This document shows positions 18,322-26,181 of a stretch of DNA of 64,000 nucleotides, one piece after another. Position numbers and translations under genes: made by a program. Each line of letters starts with the position of its first letter. Position 1 is the stretch's first letter. Source of the DNA: UBA6623 sp965238125 (lineage in GTDB: Bacteria > Acidobacteriota > Terriglobia > Bryobacterales > UBA6623); the NCBI GenBank assembly GCA_965238125.1, contig OZ250179.1, positions 1,426,001-1,490,000 of the forward strand. Reading direction: 5' to 3'. Below the pieces are notes generated by a model. The model ran no database searches and had not been told where the DNA came from. It saw only the letters and a program-made list of their open reading frames with translations.

Positions 18322-19163
18322 CTCAGATGGTCGCCAACCGCGGCAACAGCGACAAGCCGCTATTCGCATTCCTCCATACCTTTGAAATTCACGGGCCCTA
18401 CTTCCCGCCCGCGAAATATCGCGACATGTTCGGGACCTATGACAGTGACTTCGTTCCGACCGCCAAGAATCTCGCACGGATCTTCCAAAAACAACTCCCC
18501 GTGACGCCCCAGGACGCTCTGTTCATCAACTCCCAATATGACGCCGAAGTCCGTTATACGGATGATACTCTTCGCGCCATGTTCAGAAGACTTGAGAAAC
18601 TAGGTTTCCTCGACAATTGCCTTGTGATTGTGACTTCGGACCACGGAGAGTCACTCGGCGAAAGAGGTCAATATTCACATCCATCCGTTCTCTACCGCGA
18701 ACTCGTGGATGTACCGCTGATCGTCGCCGGCCCGAAAATTCCCTCCGGTCAAGTCGATGATAGACTGATCGGCACAATCGATATCGCACCCACCATCCTC
18801 GATTACCTCGGTTTGGAGATTCCGGACTGGTTTCAGGGCAGGAGTGCGTTGTTGCCCCCTAAGCCGCGCGCGGAGCGAGTCACATTCGCCCAATACGGGT
18901 CATACAGGTACGGCGTGTCGACTCCGGAGTGGAAACTGATCCGAACGCCCGTGGCGGAATCCGTGGAATTGTTTAACCGCATCGCTGATCCACTCGAAGA
19001 GATCAACGTCGCCGAGCAACACCCCGAAGTTGCCCGCCGTCTGGACGATCGAATTTCAACCTGGCTGGCGGAACAAGTTCCCGCGGAGGCCCCGAAGGAA
19101 TCGCCCACGCCGGAACTCAGCGAACAGGAAATCAAACGCCTCAAGACGTTGGGTTACCTCTAA
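18322..19163 (+). pseudogene. Sulfatase-like gene, 3' part
   Basis: About 280 codons continuing the gene broken at 16655. The region holds the second metal-site block TSDHGESLGERGQYSH, the RELVDVPLIVAGP segment, and the usual end of the family (SEQEIKRLKTLGYL). After removal of the IS, the halves join in frame only if 2 (or 5) bases of the right flank are lost as duplicated target. The fragment could be translated from a TTG inside the IS end (18309), but without the nucleophile domain it cannot be catalytic. Confidence 0.85.
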
Positions 19164-19254
19164 CTCGGTCGAGGTCGTGGATCGGGGCGAAGAAACTTCA
19201 GAGCGACCTGACGCTGCTCCACCGGTATGGACCCGTTATACGTGTTGTCGGGGT

Positions 19255-19589
19255 TTCGCGGTATCGGCACGGATTATGCGGCGCATTCTGGTGGACGCCG
19301 CGCGGGCACGGACGTCGGCCAAGCGCGGGGGAGCGGCGCCGCGGATTCGGCTCGACGAAGTTCCCGACGTCTCAACGGAGCGTGCCGGTGAGTTGGTGGC
19401 GCTCGATGAGGCGCTCAACAACTTCGCGCGAGTCGACCCGCGCAAGGCTCAAGTGATTGAACTGCCCTTTTTCGGCGGCCTGAGTGTGAAGAAACCGCCG
19501 AAGTCCTGAAGATATCGCCGCAAAGCGTGATGCGCGACTGGAAACTCGCCAAGGCGTGGTTACTGCGCGAGATCGGCGGGCGGGAATAG
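19255..19589 (+). pseudogene. ECF-type sigma factor remnant
   Basis: The C-terminal part of an ECF sigma factor of the TIGR02999-like group. FAVSARIMRRILVDAARAR and VDPRKAQVIELPFFGGLSV are readable in one frame up to about 19482; one missing base then moves the rest (EETAEVLKISPQSVMRDWKL) into another frame, ending at TAG 19587-19589. Region 2 (core binding and -10 recognition) is absent: sequence before 19255 does not match. Both truncation and frameshift mark it as dead. It directly follows the split sulfatase. Confidence 0.82.
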
Positions 19590-19613
19590 TCCGAGATCCG
19601 GTAGAAACCTCGA

Positions 19614-20162
19614 TCACACCTGCTCGCCGGAAACTTCGCCGCGGCCTGGATCTTTCAGGGGCGGCGTGCGTGTATCGGCATTGACCAGGCTGAACAGCGT
19701 TTGCCCGGCTCTGGGCCGCGCCGAATTCTCCGCCGTCACCACCGACAGTGCCCCATCCTCGCTGATGACGAACAAGGGAACGGCCGAGTCCCCGTACATT
19801 TCGCGAAAAGCGGCGTAATCGAATTGCTCGGTGATTCGGGTTGCCTTGACGGTCGCTCCGGCCTCGAACATTCGTGAGAGATGATCGTGGGTCACCGCCT
19901 CGCCGAATAGGAAGCGGCCGGCCAAATGCTCGGGCAAAGTCGATTTCCTGCCGGCCGAGTCGCCGTTGCCGGGCGAGAGTTGATAGACCTCGGCGCGCCC
20001 GAAGATCTCGGCAAAGTGGAGAGCCGCGAGCGAATTGGCGTCGTCGTTCGAGGTCACGGCCAACAAGCGATTGATGCCGTACAGGTCAATTTCGTCGAGA
20101 ACCTTTTCCGAAAGAACAGCTCCATAACGGGCCGGAAGACCCGCCAGGTTGGCGGCGGCCAC
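19614..20162 (-). pseudogene. C-terminal remnant of a Na+/H+ antiporter with RCK-like domain
   Basis: 182 codons resembling the cytoplasmic tail of NhaP-type antiporters: AAANLAGLPARYGAVLSEKV, then ITSNDD-like LAVTSNDDANSLAALHFAEIF with GRAEVYQL. The ten-plus membrane helices expected upstream are missing; beyond 20162 the frame remains open but becomes unrelated sequence running into the groES 3' flank. It is therefore a truncated remnant, possibly expressed by read-through from groES. No insertion sequence is at the breakpoint now. Confidence 0.7.
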
Positions 20163-20242
20163 ATGAGCGCGGGCGAAAGCCGAGCCCGGGGTCTCCGCGG
20201 TATCTTTTTCGGGAGAACAGGCCGCGGGCGATGCGGCTCGAA

Positions 20243-20533
20243 TCAGCCTTCCAGCACGCCCAGGATTTCGTCTTCTCGCAGGATGATCAGATCTTCGTCA
20301 CCCACGGAAATGTCTGTTCCTGAGTACTTTCCAATCAATACTTTGTCGCCCGCTTGGACGTCCAGCGCGACCACCGACCCGTCTTCGAGGCGCTTGCCCT
20401 TGCCAACGGCGATGATTTCGGCTTCTTGCGGCTTTTCTTTCGCGGAATCGGGGATGATGATTCCACCCTGGACTTGTTCGTCCTCTTCGACTCTCTTGGC
20501 CAACACTCGGTCGTATAAGGGCTTGACTGTCAC
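20243..20533 (-). CDS. groES: Co-chaperonin GroES
   Basis: 96 residues, full length. MTVKPLYDRVLAKRVEEDEQ, the mobile loop VQGGIIIPDSAKEKPQEAEI and the end VLIGKYSGTDISVGDEDLIILREDEILGVLEG are all typical. GroES caps the GroEL folding chamber. GTG start at 20533 with a strong GGAGGAA site 4 nt away. groEL, expected directly downstream (leftward), is absent; the antiporter remnant is there instead. No CIRCE repeat was seen. Confidence 0.95.
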   Translation of the reverse strand: MTVKPLYDRVLAKRVEEDEQVQGGIIIPDSAKEKPQEAEIIAVGKGKRLEDGSVVALDVQAGDKVLIGKYSGTDISVGDEDLIILREDEILGVLEG

Positions 20534-20615
20534 TATTTCCTCCTACGGGATTCCGGCGGGCGGCCGGTTTGCGGGGTCGGGCTTGCGCGGCGCTGACCCC
20601 AGGGGCGAAATAGGC

Positions 20616-20644
20616 AGGCTAACAGGGGGATAAATCGGTGTCAA
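20616..20644 (-). promoter_or_regulatory. Predicted groES promoter
   Basis: On the minus strand TTGACA (20639-20644) is separated by exactly 17 bp from TAGCCT (20616-20621), about 80 bp upstream of groES. The -35 is perfect and the -10 is weak. A heat-shock sigma-32-type reading (CTTGACA with CCCCCTGT) has too short a spacer. Confidence 0.45.
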
Positions 20645-20705
20645 GCCGAAAGTCGCGTGAGGCGCTGTCGGGAAGGCGCGCGGACGCCCTATTTGCCTAA
20701 GGCGA

Positions 20706-21064
20706 TCAGCCGGTGGAAGGGTCGGGCCGGTGCGTCCAAGCCACTACGGCCGACAAGCCCAATAGGACCGCCGGGCCGCCCAACATAGAACTTTCCCCGG
20801 CCATGACGTGAGTGGCAACAGCCCCCAACATAGTACAGACCAACAGAGCCGCGCCGTAAAAACGGGTCGCGGGCAAAACGATCAGCAATGCCGCGGCCAC
20901 TTCCACCAAACCCGTCACATATTGAAACCACGGCGGGTAGCCCCAGCGAGCGAAACTTTCCACATGCATTTGCCCGCCTGCGAGCTTCGACCCGCCGGCA
21001 CCCAGAAAGAGCAGTCCCAACAAGACCGAGACAACCAACAAAACGTGTTTTCTCCACCCGCTTA
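20706..21064 (-). pseudogene. DoxX-like membrane protein, start cut off by IS630 copy 1
   Basis: About 119 codons of a DoxX-like protein with four hydrophobic helices (HVLLVVSVLLGLLFLGAGGSK, YVTGLVEVAAALLIVL, and two more). The frame runs without a stop into the IS630 element at 21065, and no ATG remains. Only a few residues seem lost, since the first helix is present. A TTG inside HVLL might still start a short form. It lies upstream of groES on the same strand. Confidence 0.68.
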
Positions 21065-22157
21065 TTGAGTCTCGCAAAATAAGGTGACACCTTTTTGGGG
21101 TACGTACGTCTTTGTATGTATGGGAAATACAAAAGGCGTACGGCGGGATTTCGAGGCCCTGGAGAAGCGCCGTTTCAAAGCGATCCGGTTGGTCGAGCAA
21201 GGCTGTAGTCAGTCCGAGACAGCGAGGCGATTGAAGGTCGCGCGGCAAAGCGTCAGCGAGTGGCTGCGACGATACCGGCGTGACGGCGAAGCCGGGTTGC
21301 GCCAGGCCGGCCGCGCCGGCCGTAAGCCGCTGTTGGACGCCGCGCAGCTCGAACGCCTCGAGGCGTTGCTGCTGGAAGGCCCCGAGGCGCACGGCTTCCC
21401 GACGCCGCTGTGGAGCTGTCCGCGGGTCGCTCGTCTGATCGGAGACGAGTTCGGCGTGCGCTATCACGAGGGCCATGTCTGGAAGATCCTGCGGGCGCTC
21501 GGTTGGAGCCCGCAACGGCCCGTCGGCAAAGCGCGGGAGCGCAACGAAGAGGCCATCCGCGGCTGGCAGCGCAAGACTTGGCCGGCCATTAAAAAAAAGC
21601 CCGCAAAGAAGAACGTACGATCGTCTTCATCGACGAAAGCGGATTGAGTCAGAAGCCGCATCGTTGCCGCACCTGGGCGCCGCGCGGCGAGACACCGGTG
21701 TTGGAGTTCAACTTCAACTGGGACAAGCTGTCGGTGTCGGCCGGGCTGACGTTGCGCAACTTTTACTTCCGGCTCTATCCCGGCGCGATCGGCGAGCTGG
21801 AGGTCATCGACTTCCTGAAGGCTTTGGTGCGCCACATCGACGGCCCACTGCTGATCGTCTGGGACCGGCTGCCGGCGCACCGCAGCCGCCTGGTGCGGGA
21901 GTTCATCCAGCTCTCCGAGGATCACATCGCAACGGAGTACTTGCCGCCCTATGCGCCGGAGTTGAACCCGGTGGAATACATTTGGGCGTACTGGAAGCAG
22001 CACGAGTTGCCCAACGTCTGCCCGAAGGACTACTGGGAACTCGACGAGCGCGCCCGCAAAGCGCTGCGGCGAATGCGCCGCAAACCGCGCTTGATTACCG
22101 CTTTCTGGAAACAGTCTTCTCTTTGTCTCGATTGACAGTATATTATGCGAGACTCAG
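21065..22157 (+). mobile_element. IS630-family element, copy 1 (1093 bp)
   Basis: Bounded by TA dinucleotides (21063-21064 and 22158-22159), the IS630 target duplication. Terminal repeats are TTGAGTCTCGCAAAATA at the left and CTGAGTCTCGCATAATA read inward from the right. The copy at 59966-61058 has the same length and almost the same sequence. It separates the DoxX gene from its start. Confidence 0.92.
21120..22135 (+). CDS. IS630-family transposase, made by -1 frameshift
   Basis: Two overlapping frames. The first (from ATG 21120, or GTG 21084, to 21647) encodes the helix-turn-helix part (GCSQSETARRLKVARQSVSEWL). The second (stop 22135) encodes the DDE domain: FIDESGL, VWDRLPAH and ELNPVEYIW. 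They join if the ribosome slips -1 on the eight-A run at 21591-21598, giving ...KKKARKEERTIVFIDES. The same run is conserved in copy 2, which supports programmed frameshifting rather than damage. Confidence 0.88.
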
Positions 22158-22304
22158 TAGTTTCGGCATGGTGGCAGTATAACGCCGTAGGCGCGCGGTT
22201 GTTGTGCGGGGGTGCGCGACATAAATGTGGGAGCTTGTGGGTTTGTCTTTTTTTGTGGCGTTTTTCCTTGCGTATGTATACGCTAGGTAATAAGGAGGTG
22301 CCCC

Positions 22305-22703
22305 GTGCCCCAATCTCTCGCTGCCCTCGAACGACAACGTGCCGCGATTCTCTCCGAGATCCTCCACTTAGGAGACTTTCGCAGCGGCTCGATTACCGCC
22401 ACCCGCGGCCGCTGCGGCAAACCGAATTGCCGCTGCCACCAACCCGACCAACCGCCCCATGGTCCGCATTTCCGCCTCACCAAAAAAGTGAGCGGCAAGA
22501 CCGTGACTGAGACCTTCTCTTCGCCCGCGGATCGCCGCAAGGCCGAACGCCAGGTGGCCGAGTTTCATCGCTTCCAACAACTCAGCCGGCAATTGCTCGA
22601 TGTCAACGAAAGCATTTGCCGTCTGCGACCCGCCGCAGACACCCCGAAGCCCCAGGAAAAAAAACGGCCGAAACCATCCGCCACGAAGTCGCCCAAGAAG
22701 TGA
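22305..22703 (+). CDS. ISKra4 accessory/N-terminal ORF (DUF6788-like)
   Basis: 132 residues from GTG 22305, with AAGGAGG about 8 nt upstream. It carries a CGKPNCRCHQPDQPPHGPHF segment, a small cysteine/histidine-rich DNA-binding-like motif typical of the first ORF of such elements. Near its end is the run of eight A at 22657-22664. A -1 slip there would fuse it to the transposase (QEKK then TAETIRHEVAQEV). Confidence 0.8.
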   Translation: MPQSLAALERQRAAILSEILHLGDFRSGSITATRGRCGKPNCRCHQPDQPPHGPHFRLTKKVSGKTVTETFSSPADRRKAERQVAEFHRFQQLSRQLLDVNESICRLRPAADTPKPQEKKRPKPSATKSPKK

Positions 22704-24016
22704 CGCAGCTGCTCGGGGTCATCTTCCGCGGCCAACGCCGCGGCGACCCCCTCGATCTCGAAGCCGTCGAGACGGCGGTTCGCGGCACCATGCATCGCGC
22801 CGGGACCACGCTGCTGAGCAAGTTACTGTCGTCCTCCGAGACCGTGCCGTCCCGAATCCCCTGCCCCTGCGGTCAACAAGCTTGCTGCCGCGATACTCGC
22901 CCCAAACAACTCACCACCGTGGTGGGCGAGGTGCGTTTCGAGCGCGCCTACTACCTCTGCTCGACATGCCGCCGGGGACAAAGCCCGCGCGACCGCGAAC
23001 TCGACATCGAAGGCACCGCCTGCTCGCCCGGCGTGCGCCGCATGATGGCGCTGGTGGGCAGCGAAACTTCTTTCGAGCAAGGCCGTGAACAACTCGACGT
23101 CTTGGCCGGTCTCGACGTTACCGCCAAGTCCGTCGAACGCCATGCCGAGGCCCTCGGCGCCGACATCGAAGCCCGCGAGCAAGTGGCGATCCAACGCGCC
23201 AAGCAACTCGACTTGCCGCACGTCGCCGCCCCCGCCGTGCCCCTGCTCTACATCGAAATGGACGGCACGGGCATTCCCGTCGTGGCCGCCGAGACCGCCG
23301 GCCGTGTCGGAAAAACCGCGGGGCGGCCGGCCCGCACCCGCGAGGTCAAACTCGGCTGCGTCTTCACCCAAACCACCACCGACGAACAAGGCCGGCCGCG
23401 GCGCGACGAGAACTCGACCAGTTACAGCGCGGCGATCGAGGGAGCCGAGGCGTTCGGCTTGCGGCTGTATACGGAAGCTTGGCGGCGGGGCTGGAGCCGT
23501 GCTCGCAAGAAAGTCATTCTCGGCGACGGCGCGCCCTGGATCTGGAACCTGGCACATCAGCACTTCCCCGGCGCCGTCGAGATCGTCGACCTTTACCATG
23601 CGCGGCAGCATCTGTGGGAGTTGTCGGCGAAACTGTTCCCGAGCGATGAGCGCCGGCGGAAACGTTGGGCCGCGCGGTTGTTGCACAAGCTCGAACAAGG
23701 CAAGATCAAGGCGTTGGTGAAAGTCTTACGCGGGTTCTCCACGCCGAATCAGGAGTCGGCCCATTTGCTCGCCAACGAGGCGGACTACTTCGAGCGCAAC
23801 GCCGAGCGGATGCGGTATCCCGAGTTTCGCCGCCAGGGATTGTTTGTCGGCTCGGGAGTGGTCGAGGCGGGCTGCAAGAAGGTGATCGGCGCGCGGTTAA
23901 AGCGCTCCGGCATGTTCTGGACGGTGCGCGGCGCCAACGCCATCATCGCGTTGCGCTGCTGTCGGCTGAGCGGAAGGTTCGAGGATTACTGGGAGGCCCG
24001 TGCCCGCGCCGCTTGA
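22616..24016 (+). CDS. ISKra4-family transposase
   Basis: The frame is open from 22616; real coding probably begins at the slippage site (22657-22664) as a fusion with the upstream ORF, or at a weak start near 22616. Features include the zinc-finger-like CPCGQQACCRD and CSTCRRG, catalytic YIEMDGTG, GDGAPWIWNL and the C-terminal GSGVVEAGCKKVIGARLKRSGMFW block. No stop or frameshift breaks the DDE region, so the element could be active. Confidence 0.88.
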   Translation: MPSATRRRHPEAPGKKTAETIRHEVAQEVTQLLGVIFRGQRRGDPLDLEAVETAVRGTMHRAGTTLLSKLLSSSETVPSRIPCPCGQQACCRDTRPKQLTTVVGEVRFERAYYLCSTCRRGQSPRDRELDIEGTACSPGVRRMMALVGSETSFEQGREQLDVLAGLDVTAKSVERHAEALGADIEAREQVAIQRAKQLDLPHVAAPAVPLLYIEMDGTGIPVVAAETAGRVGKTAGRPARTREVKLGCVFTQTTTDEQGRPRRDENSTSYSAAIEGAEAFGLRLYTEAWRRGWSRARKKVILGDGAPWIWNLAHQHFPGAVEIVDLYHARQHLWELSAKLFPSDERRRKRWAARLLHKLEQGKIKALVKVLRGFSTPNQESAHLLANEADYFERNAERMRYPEFRRQGLFVGSGVVEAGCKKVIGARLKRSGMFWTVRGANAIIALRCCRLSGRFEDYWEARARAA

Positions 24017-24041
24017 TTTCCCACATTTATGTCGCACACCC

Positions 24042-25268
24042 GTTGTGCGGCGACGCACAGGGGATGCGAAAAAATCGGGAAACAGTCCACTTCGCGCTGC
24101 GATGGGCTACTGATTCCGTTGGACCGGGAGATCGGGGGCGAGATCGGTGACGGTGGCGAGATCGGTGGGCGAGATCGGTGACAGGCACGCATCTCGGGGA
24201 GTCGGGGGGCGAGATCGGGGACAGCTCCCGAACTCGCCCAAAACCAGCTTGACAAGCCCGCTATCCTGAGCACGGCAGCCCCAAGCCCAACACTGTCGGC
24301 GGCGAGCCAAATAGAAAAAAAAGAACCGAAGAGCGGCCCGACCATTTCCGCGAAGCGAATTGTACGAAACGAAGCCAAGAATCGAAATCCCACTGCCATG
24401 TCACCCCATATCAACACTTTAGGAGACACCGACAAATCCGGCAGCCTAGCTCACAGAAGGATTCTTCGCCAAACCGGCACCCAGAGCCCGCCGGTCGTAC
24501 CCTGGCTGCCATGCTCCGCAAGCCGCGCCAAGAACCCGCGGCTACCGCCCCCAGTCCCGAGCCCCGATCGAACCCGCCGAAACCGAAGAGCTCGCCCCAA
24601 TGAATTCGACCAAACGAACCCAATTCCCTCAAAGCAAGAAAGGCCCATCACAAGCCATATCAACAACTTAACGCCAAACACCCCGGCCCCGAGCACCCCG
24701 GCCCCGAGCACACTGGCGCCGCCCAACCTCGGCTCACTTCCCGCTCCGAGTGCCGGCCCGAGACGCCACCCAACCAGCACACTCGGTGGGGCCGTTCAGC
24801 ACCGAAATGGAGAAAATGCGAAACGAACCCAAGATCAACCGAAAGCTATTGGAATCAACGCACCAAATCATGTTCCGAGGCCCTCAATAGAGGTCTACCG
24901 CCCTGCCCGTCCGGCACAGCGGGTTACCTATCCCCCCACCCCCGAGAGGCTCCCCGACAACCGCTCAAGCAAAAAACCAAGCAAATCCAATATCCACTTA
25001 CGAGCATTGTTATCAACAGTTTGAGACTCCGTCGACAATCACGGGGCCGGTGCCCCGACATGAATGTAGGAAATGTCGAAGAAGCCTGGTTCACCGTCTG
25101 GTTCACCCGGCTGGATTGTCAAATAGGCCGGCGCTCGATGTCGCCCGCCGCGCGATGCCCGGCCGCTTGACACGCCCGCTATTCTCAAGGCAGGGCGACA
25201 CCCGATGAGGACCGAGCAACAAGCCGGGCACGAATAGGCTTCTCGTTGGCCGGGCGGTTCGCGTTCCG
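24042..25268. other. Long non-coding stretch with short tandem motifs
   Basis: About 1.2 kb without a credible gene on either strand. GAGATCGG occurs five times at 24128-24218, partly in the context GAGATCGGGGACAGC. CCCCGAGCACCCCGG-like 15-bp units are tandem at about 24682-24712. Two similar lines, CTTGACAAGCCCGCTATCCT (about 24248) and CTTGACACGCCCGCTATTCT (about 25168), repeat at a distance. A solo ISKra4-like end is at 25051-25075. Confidence 0.45.
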
Positions 25269-25436
25269 TTATCTGTCGTCCAACCCAAACGCCCACTGTA
25301 TCCCCCCTTGGAGATGGGCGAGGAAAACAGGGTCATTGCTCCAGATGTCATCACGGTGGCCCAGGGCGGTGTAGAAAGAGCGGCCCTTGCCGAATTCCCG
25401 GAACCAAGCTTGCGGGTAATCGCCGCCGGGCTTCAT
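25269..25436 (-). pseudogene. C-terminal remnant of a ThuA-domain protein
   Basis: 55 codons ending at TAA 25269-25271. The segment PQAWFREFGKGRSFYTALGH then RDDIW and HLQGGIQWAFGL matches the end of ThuA-like (trehalose-utilisation, glutamine-amidotransferase fold) proteins. Everything upstream is missing and replaced by transposase sequence. Not expected to function. Confidence 0.72.
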
Positions 25437-25460
25437 GTCCGGCCGACCGCGATCTTGTTG

Positions 25461-25748
25461 TCAACCGTCTGGGCGTCGCGCAAGTTGCCGCGAAACACAT
25501 GATGGGCGATCGGCCGGCCGTCGACCCGCAGCACCCCGACCAAGACTTGGCGCTGACGCGGTTTGCCGTCGCGTGAGTAGCCGTGCCGCGCCGGCCCGGC
25601 CGGCCCGCTGCCTTGGAAATACGTCGCGGGCTTCGGTGATCAGATCCACCAGCGGCAACAACATTTGGCTGTTGGTCTGATAGAAGGCTTGGATGGTCTT
25701 GTCCGCTCGCTTGGAGCCGACCTTAACAACGTGGTATTTTCGTTTCAC
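25461..25748 (-). pseudogene. Transposase remnant (IS1634/IS4-like)
   Basis: GTG 25748, with GAAAGGAG upstream, starts VKRKYHVVKVGSKRADKTIQ...LPLVDLITEARD, an apparently intact N-terminus. After about 42 codons the sequence jumps to an internal fragment, readable in another frame as HGYSRDGKPRQRQVLVGVLR then GRPIAHHVFRGN, typical of IS1634-like DDE transposases. Large parts are deleted. It abuts the ThuA remnant, so the insertion and later loss probably broke that gene. Confidence 0.6.
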
Positions 25749-26181
25749 GGCGGTTCTCCTTTCAGAATTCGACACCCCCGATTCTACGGAATCGGAGGAG
25801 TACCGCCGTCTCAACCTTCAACTATTCCTGGGACACTCTCCGCGATCGGGTAGCTCAACGCAACGCTTGTTTGCGCCGGGTATCGGCTGGGCAGTAGAAT
25901 TGAGCCGTCGTGGGCGGTCGGACGATCAGCCACTACACTTAATTGTTTCGTGTGTTTTAGGATCCACTGTATCCGAGGCGCGAGCCTGCGCGAGGCGCCG
26001 GCGGGCACCCCCAACGACTTGTGTCCGAGGCGGGGCGGCTCCTCCAACAGGCCCCTACTTCGTCCTATCGTCGTCCAATCGAAGCCCATTCTTCCGCCCG
26101 CGCTCGTCGGTGATAAGTAGTACGGAATGACAAGACGCTCGGAATCACGGCGAGCATCGGCGAGCTACGGTCGCGGGTCGC
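25749..26181. other. Intergenic region before the MFS gene
   Basis: No credible gene. It probably contains the upstream part of the broken transposase element and the promoter of the rightward MFS gene. No hexamer pair stands out. Confidence 0.35.

Larger units (their letters stand above)
22210..24041 (+). mobile_element. ISKra4-family element with 9-bp target duplication
   Basis: Terminal repeats of about 23 bp: GGGTGCGCGACATAAATGTG at the left, GGGTGTGCGACATAAATGTG read inward from the right. Both sides carry the perfect direct repeat GTTGTGCGG (22201-22209 and 24042-24050), the expected target duplication. Total 1832 bp. It holds two overlapping genes. It sits 52 bp after the IS630 copy, in sequence with no recognisable gene. 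Confidence 0.92.

Noticed and set aside
20540..20700. CIRCE (HrcA) operator upstream of groES
   Set aside because: No TTAGCACTC-N9-GAGTGCTAA-like repeat in this interval.
20706..21515. A single 269-residue protein covering DoxX and upstream sequence
   Set aside because: The N-terminal half is the antisense of the IS630 element; the same sequence recurs upstream of the thioesterase at 60 kb. Only the part left of 21065 is host gene.
22210..24041. Repeated ACATNAATGT motifs as a CRISPR-like array
   Set aside because: The copies are terminal repeats of one element plus scattered singles, not regularly spaced, and no cas genes are present.
24398..25024. 208-codon open frame on the plus strand in the non-coding stretch
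   Set aside because: Proline/threonine/asparagine-rich low-complexity reading with tandem DNA repeats, no ribosome-binding site and no domain.
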